Shown here piece after piece: positions 56,101-64,000 of a stretch of DNA of 64,000 bases. Every line of letters starts with the position of its first letter. The first letter of the stretch is position 1. The DNA is from Triplophysa rosa (Eukaryota; Chordata; Actinopteri; Cypriniformes; Nemacheilidae), in the NCBI RefSeq assembly GCF_024868665.1, contig NC_079891.1:28187642-28251641 (forward strand). Direction: 5' to 3'. The translations under genes and the position numbers were made by a program. The notes under the pieces were generated by a model. The model did no database searches and had not been told where the DNA came from. It was given only the letters and a program-made list of their open reading frames with translations.

Positions 56101-58162
56101 TACGAAATACATTCATGTGTTTGGAGGAGGCGTGGCTTTGGACGGCAAATCGCATAGATGGTGGGATTATAATTTCAGTGCTAGCAGGCTAAAGTTAGCA
56201 CCTTTCCAAATCAACTACCCCACCTTTAAGCGGATGGGTCTGCGTAACACGTGCATGAAGTCGAACACATTGTAAATCACAAACTTAACATTACTCTATA
56301 TTGTGATGAGAGAGTGTGTGCTTTTCTTACCGTTTACGTCAAAACAGTCGCATCATAATAATGTAAGTGTGCTTTGGTCCAGATCATAAAGTGCGGACAG
56401 TAGGAGTGGGGACATTAGCGCTTGTGCACAGATTCCCGGCCCTAGGAGCGTAAATTATTTGGATCTCGTCGGGCTAGGATTGAAATGCAGGATTTTGTCT
56501 TATATTTCCTAACGCATCTCATTGAGGACAATATGTCATACACGACAATGATGTGGTGACATTTGCTGTAACACCGGAGTGGAAATTCATTTAAAATGTT
56601 GCAATTATAGCCTAATATTGCTTTTATCCTAAAAGTTGGCCTATGCATTGTTATTATTAGTGTCAGTATTTTTTTTTTAGTTTATATCGTTTAATTTAAG
56701 ACATTATTTTATTAGCTTATTGTTAGAACTGTTCTTTTGTGGTTATGTTCAGCATTATTTTGCGCAATTTTAATTCCTGTGTAAATGCATTTATACAGCT
56801 TTAGAGCCGCATTAACGGTCTGTGTAAATACACATTTTCGTGGTTTTATTCCGCTTCAAATTCGGTTTCTGTGACGCCTTTATATTGCATTTCTGTCAAT
56901 AGATCCTCCAGAAAATTACACACTGGTTCTTTATGCTATTATATTTTTCAATAATAGTCGTTAGTATTTGTTAGGTTTGTTAGGAAAACGTCCATAGATG
57001 TCTGCTTATGGGTCTGACGTCTATGGTATGACAAACGTGTGTGTGTGCATTTAATATGCGTTTAAACATTTTCTCTGACGCAGCTGTTGCTCTGCAGACT
57101 TTTGGACAGAGAGTGATGGAACAGAATATTAAAATAAGACCTCGCCTGGATCACAGCGTCTCTGAATATCTGTCTCTGCATCTCTTGCCGGAGAATCATC
57201 CTGTGCTTAATTATCTCTCTGTGTAAGTTTATTCATTCTAATGATCGTGGGCTGTTTTTGTAGGAGGATTTTTCAGATGAAGGTTTTTTCTTTGTTTTAG
57301 CTCATCTGTAGCACTTTTCTTTTTCAGAAACCCACGCTCATACGCAATATGCATGTATTTATGCTGTGGTTACTGAGGAGAATACATTTGTGCTTGTCGT
57401 AAAGTAGGATTTTAATGAGACAGTTATATAGTGGAGAGGCCAAACTTGAATCTCTATCATCCATATGGCCATCCTGGCCAAACATGCAAACCATGGCTAC
57501 AACAAAGTAATCTTTTCCTATTCATCCTGTTGTTAATATTACCTGAACTTGTCACCGGTATAGATATGCTTTTTTAAACTTTTTTATTTAAACTTCAAAA
57601 GTTGAGCTAAACTTATAATTATAGCCTAATATAGCCTAATTCAAAAGTTGATCTAAACTTATATTATATAGAAATAAATGATGCAAGATTGACTCAAACT
57701 AACATGAGCACAACGCCTCAATGTGTTAGATGTACTGACTACCTTGCCAAGCCTCTGACGTCACTTCTTATTGTATGCATTAATACCATCAAATAAAAGT
57801 CCAAATACTTTTTTTATGCAGGGTATATGCGTAGTATCTACTGTATAGCTTTACCCACCTGAATGTCTGTCCAGTCCTCCAAACGTACAAATCTGTCCGA
57901 TATTCTGCACCCAACTGTTCATCTCCTCGGCTGTTTTAGCCAGCAGGTAAAAGATGCGTGTGGCGGTTTTGACCACAAATAAGTGCTGATTCTGATACTG
58001 ACGTTTTGTGGGCCGCACCTCTGCCTCAATGGTTACCTCACATTCTTGAAGGTCAATGATTCTGATAGGTTTACGGGAGCTCTTGCTGCGGTAGTATTCC
58101 AAAACATCAGGATCCCCGCTCATCCGACCCCTCCGCAGAACAAACCATCGCTTTCGCCATGA
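38125..58162 (-). CDS. gab3: gab3, GRB2-associated binding protein 3 (5' partial)
   Basis: Docking protein downstream of cytokine and growth-factor receptors. Exons, minus strand: 58162-57859, 44906-44699, 42574-42165, 42054-42002, 41847-41616, 40239-40149, 39831-39747, 38689-38576, 38241-38125. All phases join, giving 537 residues; exon 1 (about 25 residues opening the PH domain) is beyond or unrecognised upstream. PH: SWRKRWFVLRRGRMSGDPDVLEYYRS in two blocks, then VKTATRIFYLLAKTAEEM. Then LDYLFLSQCETG; PPPLPPKP followed by LLPRRTSLSG (Grb2 SH3 ligand); YVPM and YIPM (PI3K p85 sites); PPPVDRNLKP (atypical Grb2 SH3 motif); RPPPLDLR; LDYLSLDFNS and VDYVQVDEKKTQALQNTK (SHP2 SH2 ligands). Human GAB3 recalled from memory aligns better than GAB1 or GAB2 (SESE-LDYL-LS-CETG, TSLSGIE, KRLSLNLP). 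It is convergent with arhgef9. Intron 3 uses a GC donor. Confidence 0.93.
38935..39660. repeat. AAGTATACTT-rich repeat with a tandem duplication
   Basis: Fills most of gab3 intron 7. The palindromic decamer AAGTATACTT or close variants recur many times. A roughly 150-bp unit (starting AAGTATACTTACG and including GTATATTTTAGGTACAG and TTTTTAGTT-ATAAAAG) is present twice in tandem, about 38975-39110 and 39131-39255. Probably a DNA-transposon-derived repeat; family unknown to me. Confidence 0.6.
40150..41615 (-). other. gab3 intron 5
   Basis: Between exons 41847-41616 and 40239-40149. It contains one TTAA-type MITE (41021-41285) and otherwise only AT-rich sequence; exon 6 (40239-40149) bounds it at the low-coordinate end. 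Confidence 0.5.
41021..41285. mobile_element. TTAA MITE, copy 13
   Basis: Starts GAAGAGATGGTTCACCC and contains GTGGAACACAAAAGACAAT and CTTCAAAATATCTTCTTTTG. The 3' terminus is worn away (GAGTGAGTAAATGATG). Confidence 0.75.
42002..42054 (-). CDS. gab3: 53-bp micro-exon of gab3
   Basis: Too short to appear as an ORF. It is required because the large exon ending at 42165 (phase 1) cannot join 41847 (phase 0). Acceptor ttgttttag, donor CTG-GTAAAG. It encodes G-E-Y-D-N-T-G-R-N-W-N-K-R-L-S-L-N-L, and with the next exon P-V-F-L reconstructs the human motif KRLSLNLP. The phase and motif match make this firm. Confidence 0.9.
42791..44217. mobile_element. TTAA MITE (copy 14) split by a nested hAT-like insertion
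   Basis: The outer MITE starts TTAAAGGGATAGTTCACCCC at 42791 and runs to GGTTTTGTGTCCATAG near 42903. It resumes at CTCCATACAATAGAAGTCAATG near 44039 and ends GGGTGAACTATCCCTTTAA at 44217. The near-duplicated GTCCATAG/CTCCATAC at the break is what an 8-bp hAT target duplication would leave. The inserted block begins GATTAGTCGAATCAG and ends CGACTATTCGGGGTCACTC, and itself contains a second insertion at 43117-43612. It lies in gab3 intron 3. Confidence 0.75.
43117..43612. mobile_element. hAT MITE with perfect 8-bp target duplication (innermost insertion)
   Basis: Termini CAGTGTTGGGTAAGTTACT and AGTTACACCCAACACTG, flanked by an identical GTAACGAA on both sides (43109-43116 and 43613-43620). 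The body is rich in AGTAATTA-type motifs facing inward from each end. No ORF. Confidence 0.9.
46439..46828. repeat. Degenerate minisatellite of RFX X-box-like palindromes
   Basis: Eight sites resemble GTTGTCATGGTGAC, at 46439, 46518, 46566, 46608, 46697, 46744, 46796 and 46815. The best are GTTGTCATGGTAAC (46566) and GTTGTCATGGTGAC (46744). The form GTTGCCATGG-AAC is the RFX X-box palindrome. Most neighbouring spacings are about 42-52 bp or twice that, as expected for a decayed minisatellite with a roughly 45-bp unit. RFX binding is inferred from motif similarity. Confidence 0.6.
47837..48645. mobile_element. DNA element with ACACTCAAAAAA ends
   Basis: Begins CACTCAAAAAATTG and ends AATTTTTTTGAGTG, inverted termini. 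The body is rich in TTAAGT and ACTTAA motifs facing inward. No ORF; similar repeats are frequent in cyprinids (memory). Confidence 0.65.
48889..50118. mobile_element. Unidentified 1.2-kb insertion in repeat R
   Basis: Defined by comparison: repeat R stops after TTTTTGCTTCTTTG and resumes at ATAACGTATTTACG. The inside has inverted-looking segments (GGCCGTTTCTCAATTCC near 49171; CCGAAACGAGACACAGC near 49993), suggesting a DNA transposon. No transposase homology; exact ends and target duplication are unclear. Confidence 0.45.
50483..50557. repeat. Internal hairpin of the hAT element
   Basis: Left arm GATAAAACATGGAACATAAA and the inverse TTATGTTCCATGTTTTATC, about 24 bp per arm with a loop of roughly 26 bp. 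It lies near the left end of the hAT element. Confidence 0.75.
50590..53040 (-). mobile_element. L2-type LINE, 5' truncated and broken
   Basis: Minus-strand retrotransposon. In order: the C-terminal part of an APE endonuclease (MGDFNIDV and SDHMPV, about 53008-52694), a linker (about 52716-52453), the start of the reverse transcriptase (about 52336-52040), and its catalytic core (51857-51186) with LLDLSAAFD, VPQGSILGP and YADD. The pieces are in different frames with stops between, so it is inactive. The 3' end reads AATGTGCTTTACAAATAAAT followed by a short ATTGT repeat, typical of L2 tails. The N-terminal endonuclease and any ORF1 are missing. Confidence 0.85.
53119..54306 (-). mobile_element. 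Tc1-like element with long terminal inverted repeats, transposase gutted
   Basis: Terminal inverted repeats of about 280 bp (starting CATTGAACAAAATTATAAAC; TA duplications at 53117-53118 and 54307-54308). Remnants of a transposase on the minus strand: helix-turn-helix IGMLTAGMSTRAVARELNV (about 54011-53763), a second helix region with TAAATIGLHNQRISAQTVRNHLREA (in two runs, about 53923-53609) and the C-terminus IPQATINNLINSIRRRC (about 53530-53424). The DDE catalytic core between them is deleted and frames are broken. Confidence 0.85.
55007..56879. mobile_element. PIF/Harbinger-like insertion in repeat R
   Basis: Flanked by TTA duplications (55004-55006, 56880-56882), with ends AGGCATC and GACGCCT. 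The uninterrupted repeat reads tatattatattgc here, so the insertion is precise. CTGTGTAAA motifs recur near both ends. No transposase recognised; superfamily inferred from the 3-bp TTA duplication. Confidence 0.5.
55733..56230 (+). mobile_element. Nested element encoding a short conserved-looking peptide
   Basis: Termini TTAAAGGCAGGGTAGGTGAT and ATCAACTACCCCACCTTTAA. Inside, an ORF (55726-56070) encodes MPDNQKQSN and later RINIDSSYTRWRQLRQAKGL followed by K-D-D-F-M-V-A-L-F-L-L. From memory, very similar short peptides (INIG-x-RW-x-LR-x-GLK-x-D-x-x-A-FLL) occur in many repeat-linked fish predictions. Function unknown; it may be a captured exon. Confidence 0.5.
57084..57222 (+). other. Exon-like open segment of unknown identity
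   Basis: 139 bp on the strand opposite gab3, bounded by ttttctctgacgcag and by GTGTAAGT, and open throughout in one frame: A-V-A-L-Q-T-F-G-Q-R-V-M-E-Q-N followed by IKIRPRLDHSVSEYLSLHLL and P-E-N-H-P-V-L-N-Y. I do not recognise the peptide. It lies just outside the nested transposons. It could be an exon of an unknown gene, a retro-gene fragment or chance. Confidence 0.3.
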
Positions 58163-58663
58163 CTGAGAGAGATGAGAAGATAATTAGATTAACATTGTGG
58201 CTCTGGTGAGGCAAACACATTCACACAAATGAGTAATAAAGTTAAAATGTCTCCTTTGATCTTATTTTCAATATAACTGAATGCACTCTTTCTGTGTCTT
58301 AATGACCTTCATCTCTTTTATCATCCACACAGAAACATTAAAGTTCATTCTTTTTGATGCTTGAGACGCACGATTACTTAACTATACTCTCTTGTATTGA
58401 AAAGATACAATCTTGAAAAAAATCCAGTGTGTTCCATAGTATAAAAAGTAAAGTAAAATTTGAGGAAAATGCTCACTCAACTATCCCTTCAAAGGTAGAT
58501 GGTAAAGGGTTTTGATCAAGGACCTGATAGAGGTTAGCGACCTCTCCCAAGCCCACTGGGACCTCTCTAGCAAGTTTTAGGTTCAGGCCAGCTTTTTATG
58601 TATAACTTTTAGAGTTTACATCAGTCCTTGGGTTTGTAATAAATGTAATATACTGTAACAAAT

Positions 58664-59090
58664 ATGTGACCCTGGACAACAAAACCAGTCTTATGGGTCA
58701 ATTTTTCGAAATTGAGATTTTTACATAATCTGAAAGCTGAATAAATAAGCTTTCTATAGATATATGAGTTGTTAGAATAGGACAATATCTGGCTGAGATA
58801 CAACCGTTTAAAACTCAGCGCAAAACAATCAAAATATTGAGAAAATTGCCTTTGAAGTTGTTAATCAGGGGCACTGTGGCAGACCATCCACTCACAAAAA
58901 TAAAGTTTTTATATATTTAAGGTAGGAAATTTACAAAATATCTTCATGGAACATGATCTTTACTTAATATCCTAATGATTTTTGGCATAAAAGAAAAATC
59001 AATAATTTTGACCCACACAATGTATTTTTGTCTTTTACTAAAAATGTTCCCGTGCTACTTAAGACTGGTTTTGTGATCCAGGGTCACATA
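58664..59090. mobile_element. DNA MITE with TGTGACCCTGGAC ends, copy 2
   Basis: Starts TGTGACCCTGGACAACAAAA and ends TTTTGTGATCCAGGGTCACA. Its body aligns with 32149-32788 (for example GGTAGGAAATTTACAAAATA). Confidence 0.8.
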
Positions 59091-59338
59091 TGTGGTATTA
59101 ATGTGAACAAACCATCAATCAAATCACAATAAAAGTACAGTATATGAAGTATATTAAAGCAAGCCCGTGAGTACTGGAGGAAATATAAGAGTTAGCAATT
59201 TTGGCTCATTTACGACTCCATTACAGACATTAGAAAACTCAATATAACCCAATACCAATATAACTGCATATAATGTGAGCGCTTCAACTGTCTTCTAAGG
59301 CAAATGAATGCCAAGCATAATATATTTCATTTAAACTA

Positions 59339-59534
59339 GGGCTGTCAAATAATTAATCGCATCCAGAATAAAAGGTTGTGTGTTTACATAATATATGTCT
59401 GCGTACTTTAACATATGCATGTACAGCATGTGTTTATAAATACAAATGAATATGCACAGTACACAGACATACAGTATATTATGTATATGTAAACACAAAC
59501 TTTTATTCTGGATGCGAATAATCGTTTAACAGCC
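59339..59534. mobile_element. Palindromic MITE with GGGCTGTCAAATAATTAATCG end
   Basis: GGCTGTCAAATAATTAATCG and CATCCAGAATAAAAG at one end mirror CTTTTATTCTGGATG and GTTTAACAGCC at the other. TACATAATATATG and its inverse pair inside. A family familiar from fish genomes; no ORF. Confidence 0.75.
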
Positions 59535-61067
59535 TTAGTTTAAACCAAATAACTCCAATTTAAACCTGAAAAGCATACTGAGACCTACAGTCTAAAACAA
59601 CACAGAAAAGATTAATCTCTCACAGCATAAACTGGTCACACATACTGTGTAGTTACCAAAAGTCAATAATCAACACTGAGTAAGTACAAATGCTCTGGCT
59701 TCATACGTGACTAAATTCCAGTTTTGGCAGTGTAATCTTCTGCCAAATCATGGTTATTAGTTGCATTAGGGTTGTTATATTATTAAGAGGTCATTATGTC
59801 ATCATGAAGTAATTAAGTTTATATGAGTTTATGCTCTAAATACATTACTTTTCGGTGATTAGGTCATTATTTGATTTTTATATATTATATATTATTTTCC
59901 CTGCACTTGTAAGTGCAAACTGTACTTGCCTCAGGTATTTGTAAAGAATTATGCATGAATTCTCTTAAGCATGTGACTCTGCATTTTCACATATTACAGA
60001 AACTACAGGCCAGTCCCGGGCTAATTCAGTTTCTCTTTTCCAAATAAGAACCACTTTATTTAAAACTGCAGGGTGTGCATCAAAACATGCATGCCTGACG
60101 ACAATAAAGTAAATAGTGCAAATACAATAAATTTCAGATGACAGGAACAGTACAGTGCAAGACAAACATACAAAGTACACAGGCTACAAAACTAAAATAC
60201 GGTATACAATATAAACAAAGCATATCTAGTTGAATAAAGATTCAGCATAACCTTGTCCTTAAACATGTACGCATGCCTTAAACATGACAGCTTCCATTAT
60301 ATGTTCTAGAAGCATCAGCAGCTTGTGTCTTCTGTTTTGCTTCTGTCTTTGACATAATTCGAGTACTCTCTTGTTTCAAGCCATGAACTGATTAAAACAC
60401 CAGCAGCAAAGTATGATTAAGGTTTCGAACTCTCTTGAGTGTTCTTGGTGTTATTAATTGTTGTTTTGTTTTTATTGTGGCAACATTGAATAAAAGGCCA
60501 CGCTGTCCCACTTGTATCATCAGGCACGCTCTTTTCTTAAGGTCGATTTAACAGATGACACAAATGAGCTCAACAAATGCATTGTGGGTAAAAAGCCACA
60601 GAGACGCACAATTTCTGTCCCTCTGGCATCACGAGCCAAACATCTTCCTCTTCTTGGAGATTTAGACCAAGTGCTGAGACATGAGTCCTGACAGCCAGAT
60701 CATACAAGATGAGACCTGAAACTTCTCTGTTTACTTAGCAGTCATTTAGAAGATGATTTTTTATTCCTAAGTACACAACATCCATAAAGCAACTGGGGTT
60801 TAATGTCTTGATCAAATTCACTTTCTGCATCCATCTATATAGTGAAAACAAAACAAAGAGCTAAAATCTTAAAACGTTTGCCTTGTGCAAATTTGTATAT
60901 AATATTTTAGCTAATTTGTTAATTCTTGCAACTACAAATAAGAGTGTAATACTCTTAGGTATGTTTAAACATTAAACTTTTTAATCCATTCCACAGACCT
61001 CCACATTCTCCCCAAGACATGCAAAATACTTCTCTACAACTGTGGGCCTAATATATATGTGTATATA

Positions 61068-62288
61068 CACTCACCTAAAGGATTATTAGGAACACCTGTT
61101 CAATTTCTCATTAATGCAATTATCTAATCAACCAATCACATGGCAGTTGCTTCAATGCATTTAGGGGTGTGGTCCTGGTCAAGACAATCTCCTGAACTCC
61201 AAACTGAATGTCAGAATGGGAAAGAAAGGTGATTTAAGCAATTTTGAGCGTGGCATGGTTGTTGGTGCCAGACGGGCCGGTCTGAGTATTTCACAATCTG
61301 CTCAGTTACTGGGATTTTCACGCACAACCATTTCTAGGGTTTACAAAGAATGGTGTGAAAAGGGAAAAACATCCAGTATGCGGCAGTCCTGTGGGCGAAA
61401 ATGCCTTGTTGATGCTAGAGGTCAGAGGAGAATGGGCCGACTGATTCAAGCTGATAGAAGAGCAACTTTGACTGAAATAACCACTCGTTACAACCGAGGT
61501 ATGCAGCAAAGCATTTGTGAAGCCACAACACGCACAACCTTGAGGCAGATGGGCTACAACAGCAGAAGACCCCACCGGGTACCACTCATCTCCACTACAA
61601 ATAGGAAAAAGAGGCTACAATTTGCACGAGCTCACCAAAATTGGACAGTTGAAGACTGGAAAAATGTTGCCTGGTCTGATGAGTCTCGATTTCTGTTGAG
61701 ACATTCAAATGGTAGAGTCAGAATTTGGCGTAAACAGAATGAGAACATGGATCCATCATGCCTTGTTACCACTGTGCAGGCTGGTGGTGGTGGTGTAATG
61801 GTGTGGGGGATGTTTTCTTGGCACACTTTAGGCCCCTTAGTGCCAATTGGGCATCGTTTAAATGCCACGGCCTACCTGAGCATTGTTTCTGACCATGTCC
61901 ATCCCTTTATGACCACCATGTACCCATCCTCTAATGGCTACTTCCAGCAGGATAATGCACCATGTCACAAAGCTCGAATCATTTCAAATTGGTTTCTTGA
62001 ACATGACAATGAGTTCACTGTACTAGAATGGCCCCCACAGTCACCAGATCTCAACCCGATAGAACATCTTTGGGATGTGGTGGAACGGGAGCTTCGTGCC
62101 CTGGATGTGCATCCCACAAATCTCCATCAACTGCAAGATGCTATCCTATCAATATGGGCCAACATTTCTAAAGAATGCTTTCAGCACCTTGTTGAATCAA
62201 TGCCACGTAGAATTAAGGCAGTTCTGAAGGCGAAAGGGGGTCAAACACCGTATTAGTATGGTGTTCCTAATAATCCTTTAGGTGAGTG
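61068..62288 (+). mobile_element. Intact Tc1/mariner transposon, DD36E type (Incomer-like)
   Basis: 1221 bp with TA duplications (61066-61067 and 62289-62290). The terminal inverted repeats, starting CACTCACCTAAAGGATTATT, are 29 bp long and identical between ends. A single full-length transposase ORF (61216-62256) lies between them. Perfect ends plus an unbroken ORF suggest a recent insertion. Confidence 0.93.
61216..62256 (+). CDS. Tc1/mariner transposase, 346 aa, uninterrupted
   Basis: DDE transposase that would cut and paste the surrounding element at TA sites. The N-terminal DNA-binding part has a helix-turn-helix (about 24-46, SISQSAQLLGFSRTTIS), then a basic linker, and a second helical part to about 120. 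Catalytic residues: D155 in AWSDESRF, D246 in QQDNAPCH and E283 in DLNPIEHLWD. There are 36 residues between D246 and E283, not the 34 of Sleeping Beauty-type Tc1, which fits the DD36E (Incomer) family. The glycine-rich box GGGGVMVWG is at 190-198. Length is normal for the family (about 340). The start chosen is MGKKGDLSNF, the first ATG after the left inverted repeat. No frameshift or stop is visible, so it may be functional; activity is inference. Confidence 0.93.
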   Translation: MGKKGDLSNFERGMVVGARRAGLSISQSAQLLGFSRTTISRVYKEWCEKGKTSSMRQSCGRKCLVDARGQRRMGRLIQADRRATLTEITTRYNRGMQQSICEATTRTTLRQMGYNSRRPHRVPLISTTNRKKRLQFARAHQNWTVEDWKNVAWSDESRFLLRHSNGRVRIWRKQNENMDPSCLVTTVQAGGGGVMVWGMFSWHTLGPLVPIGHRLNATAYLSIVSDHVHPFMTTMYPSSNGYFQQDNAPCHKARIISNWFLEHDNEFTVLEWPPQSPDLNPIEHLWDVVERELRALDVHPTNLHQLQDAILSIWANISKECFQHLVESMPRRIKAVLKAKGGQTPY

Positions 62289-62552
62289 TATACTCAACTT
62301 TATTTGAGTTTACTTTATATACTTTATATACTGTATGTGTGTGATGTGTTAAATGGCATTTACGATCTCAAGTTACCTAAAATGTTAGCAAGCTTTACAA
62401 AATTATATTTATTATAATACTTTTTGTGTGTTCCTACACCATAATATTTGTGACCCTCTCCATTTCTAGTTGCTTTGTCCCAGAATAAACGTAAAAAGCA
62501 CTCTGTTTTTAATAATGTAAGCAAAAGTAAGGGAGCTTTTTAAGGCAGAAAC

Positions 62553-62706
62553 TTTCCTGTGGCTCAGTGGTTAGAGCATGGCGCTAGCAATGCCAAGGTC
62601 ATGGGTTCGGTCCTAGGGGATTGCATGTAGTCAGAAACAAAAGTATAATACAATGCAATGTAAGTCGCTTTGGATAAAAGCGTCTGCCAAATGCGTAAAT
62701 GTAAAT
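62553..62706 (+). mobile_element. tRNA-derived SINE, plus strand, second copy
   Basis: CCTGTGGCTCAGTGGTTAG (A box), GTCATGGGTTCGGTCC (B box) and tail GTCGCTTTGGATAAAAGCG with CTGCCAAATGCGTAAATG. The tail is closer to the presumed consensus than the copy at 36671-36816. Confidence 0.85.
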
Positions 62707-63633
62707 TTAGAATTGAATGGCAATTCAAATTAATGGCAGTTAAGAAGAATTTTATTCTTAAAGTCCGGGTAAAGAGAATTCTGAGAATTGTTTCTAAACA
62801 CATTATAGATGTTAGAAATGAAACACATTACAAAGACTCAGAAGTATGTACTACTGAACTGTGGAGTTAAACCGTTAAACAGTTTTTCACCAATTCTCTT
62901 TTCAGGATTTTTTTGGGCGGGGCTAAAACGGGGATCGATGAGGCAATGGAGTGTCCGAGCATGCATGGCCCCTGCCCTATCACTAGAGCACCTAGCATCA
63001 GGTGTCTGCTCAATCACGAGCTCAGGGTTGTAAGCTTTTCGCACACGCTTTCAGGCTCTCACTCTGCCCAACTAAACAAATCTCACGCCAAACAGACAAT
63101 CCACCTGGCTGGTTCGCTATCAGCAATTTCAGCATCTACCTTATCAGCTCAAGAGAGAACCACTACAAATAGACAAAGCTGTCTGTGTTCACACTTGACT
63201 TCTCTTTGGAAGCTCCTAGCATCTGTTTTAATTATAATCCTATGGAGTAAACCGTGTTTTCAAAAAAAGTCCTGAGCGTTTTTTAAAACGCCAGCGTCTT
63301 CTTCTTCTGCAGCTCAGAGCTATTTTGAGGTTGGAATAAAGTTAAAATTTTCTGAAAAAACATCCTGTCAAGCAACTTTTTCACAGCTAACCAATGACGG
63401 AGACCTGTCGTTTCCATAACAACATGCGAGGAACGTGATTGGTCGAGAAGGCTCAAGCTCGAAAAAATAAAATGGCGGCCGAAACGCCCGTTGGAGCATT
63501 GTTTTGTATAAATTTACATTTCATTTTCACTTTCAATAACTTTTGATTGCATTTCTAGTGAGAAATTAGTATTGTAGTTTTTAAATATGTGATTGGGTAT
63601 AGCAAAGACGCTCTGAAGCCTGTCTCTCTAAGC

Positions 63634-63892
63634 CAGTGGTTCTCAAACATTTTTGTTGTAAGGCCCCCTTTGTGTAGAGTGCATTGCTTTGCGGTCCCCC
63701 AAATAAAGACTTATAATCTTAAACTTAAAATTTTAATTAAACCAAGAAAATATTCAGTTAAACAATGCTAAAACATCAATTCTTTTGGTTGGTGGCGTTG
63801 TTTTTCTGATGTTTGATTGCACAAAATGTATGATAGATATCTATATTTCTAAAATGCCACAAAATCTGTGGCCCCCAGTTTGAGAAGCACTG
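63634..63892. mobile_element. hAT MITE with perfect 8-bp target duplication
   Basis: Termini CAGTGGTTCTCAAAC and GTTTGAGAAGCACTG, flanked by CTCTAAGC at 63626-63633 and 63893-63900. 259 bp, no ORF. Confidence 0.9.
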
Positions 63893-64000
63893 CTCTAAGC
63901 TGCCTCCGTGCACAAATGCTATCTTTGAACATTGCCGGCTGCTATTTGTAACACAATGCGCTCTGGGTTCGGGCTAATCTCCCTATTCTCCCCGGACATG

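Larger units (their letters stand above)
48750..56929 (+). mobile_element. Repeat R, split by at least three later insertions
   Basis: Fragments of one dispersed repeat occur in order at about 48750-48888, 50119-50238, 54927-55003 and 56883-56929. Together they match the compact copy at 30596-30856. Its outer ends look inverted (TTAAGGGTCCAGTGT and ACACTGGTTCTTTA). The gaps are filled by an unidentified 1.2-kb insertion, a hAT element and a Harbinger-like element, the last two with target duplications. Confidence 0.7.
44907..57858 (-). other. gab3 intron 2 (13 kb, transposon-rich)
   Basis: A single large intron between the PH exon and exon 3. It holds an (AT)n tract at 45400-45419, a Tc1-type terminal relic near 45420-45530, an X-box-like array (46439-46828), a foldable DNA element (47837-48645), the nested composite at 48750-56929 and an exon-like segment on the opposite strand (57084-57222). 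No gab3 exon is missing, since phases join across it. Confidence 0.7.
58163..64000 (-). other. gab3 intron 1 (to window edge)
   Basis: Upstream of the second gab3 exon; I looked for the conserved start (C-T-G-W-L-x-K-S-P-P-E) on the minus strand and did not find it. Contents: DNA MITEs at 58664-59090 and 59339-59534, an intact Tc1/mariner element (61068-62288), a SINE (62553-62706) and a hAT MITE (63634-63892). The DNA at 62900-64000 (with aaaatggcggccgaaacg) looks like part of a larger dispersed repeat; this is an impression only. Confidence 0.5.

Noticed and set aside
62553..62706. tRNA gene
   Set aside because: A and B boxes are present but the cloverleaf is not complete and the sequence continues into a shared SINE tail; a second copy exists.
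62913..63275. 120-codon ORF near the right edge
   Set aside because: No domain, no splice support, composition like neighbouring repeat DNA.

Overview
The window is nuclear DNA from a ray-finned fish, most likely a cyprinid (carp, barbel or zebrafish relatives). The protein-coding exons are clear orthologues of vertebrate genes split by GT-AG introns. The spaces between them are packed with teleost repeats: TTAA-flanked MITEs, hAT MITEs with 8-bp target duplications, tRNA-derived SINEs, an L2-type LINE and Tc1-like elements. Nothing prokaryotic is present: no operons, ribosome-binding sites or CRISPR arrays.

Four host genes can be assembled. (1) asb12, + strand: its last two coding exons (68-640, 776-930) encode ankyrin repeats and a C-terminal SOCS box; the 5' part is left of the window. 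(2) amer1, + strand: a complete 938-codon protein in one coding exon (3921-6737), with a probable non-coding first exon and promoter near 1900-2178. (3) arhgef9 (collybistin), + strand: SH3-DH-PH exons from 21217 to 33469, with a candidate short first coding exon at 13383-13391; the model gives 519 aa, close to the human 516. (4) gab3, - strand, convergent with arhgef9: nine coding exons from 58162 down to the stop at 38125 (537 aa); only exon 1, with the start of the PH domain, is missing. The order asb12-amer1-arhgef9 on one strand matches human Xq11 (ASB12, AMER1, ARHGEF9). Human GAB3 lies at Xq28, so the arhgef9-gab3 junction differs from mammals.

The genes belong to signalling pathways rather than to one machine: a Cullin-5 ubiquitin-ligase adaptor (asb12), a Wnt/APC membrane scaffold (amer1), a Cdc42 GEF that organises gephyrin at inhibitory synapses (arhgef9) and a docking protein for Grb2, PI3K and SHP2 (gab3).

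The most interesting signals are these: an in-frame, phase-0, 28-codon candidate cassette exon between the SH3 and DH exons of arhgef9; an alternative C-terminus and an 81-bp in-frame retainable intron in the same gene; GC-AG splice donors in gab3 and probably arhgef9; an array of RFX X-box-like palindromes in the large gab3 intron; an intact Tc1/mariner transposase with DD36E spacing and perfect terminal repeats; several multi-level nested transposon insertions; and an unidentified exon-like open segment on the + strand inside a gab3 intron.
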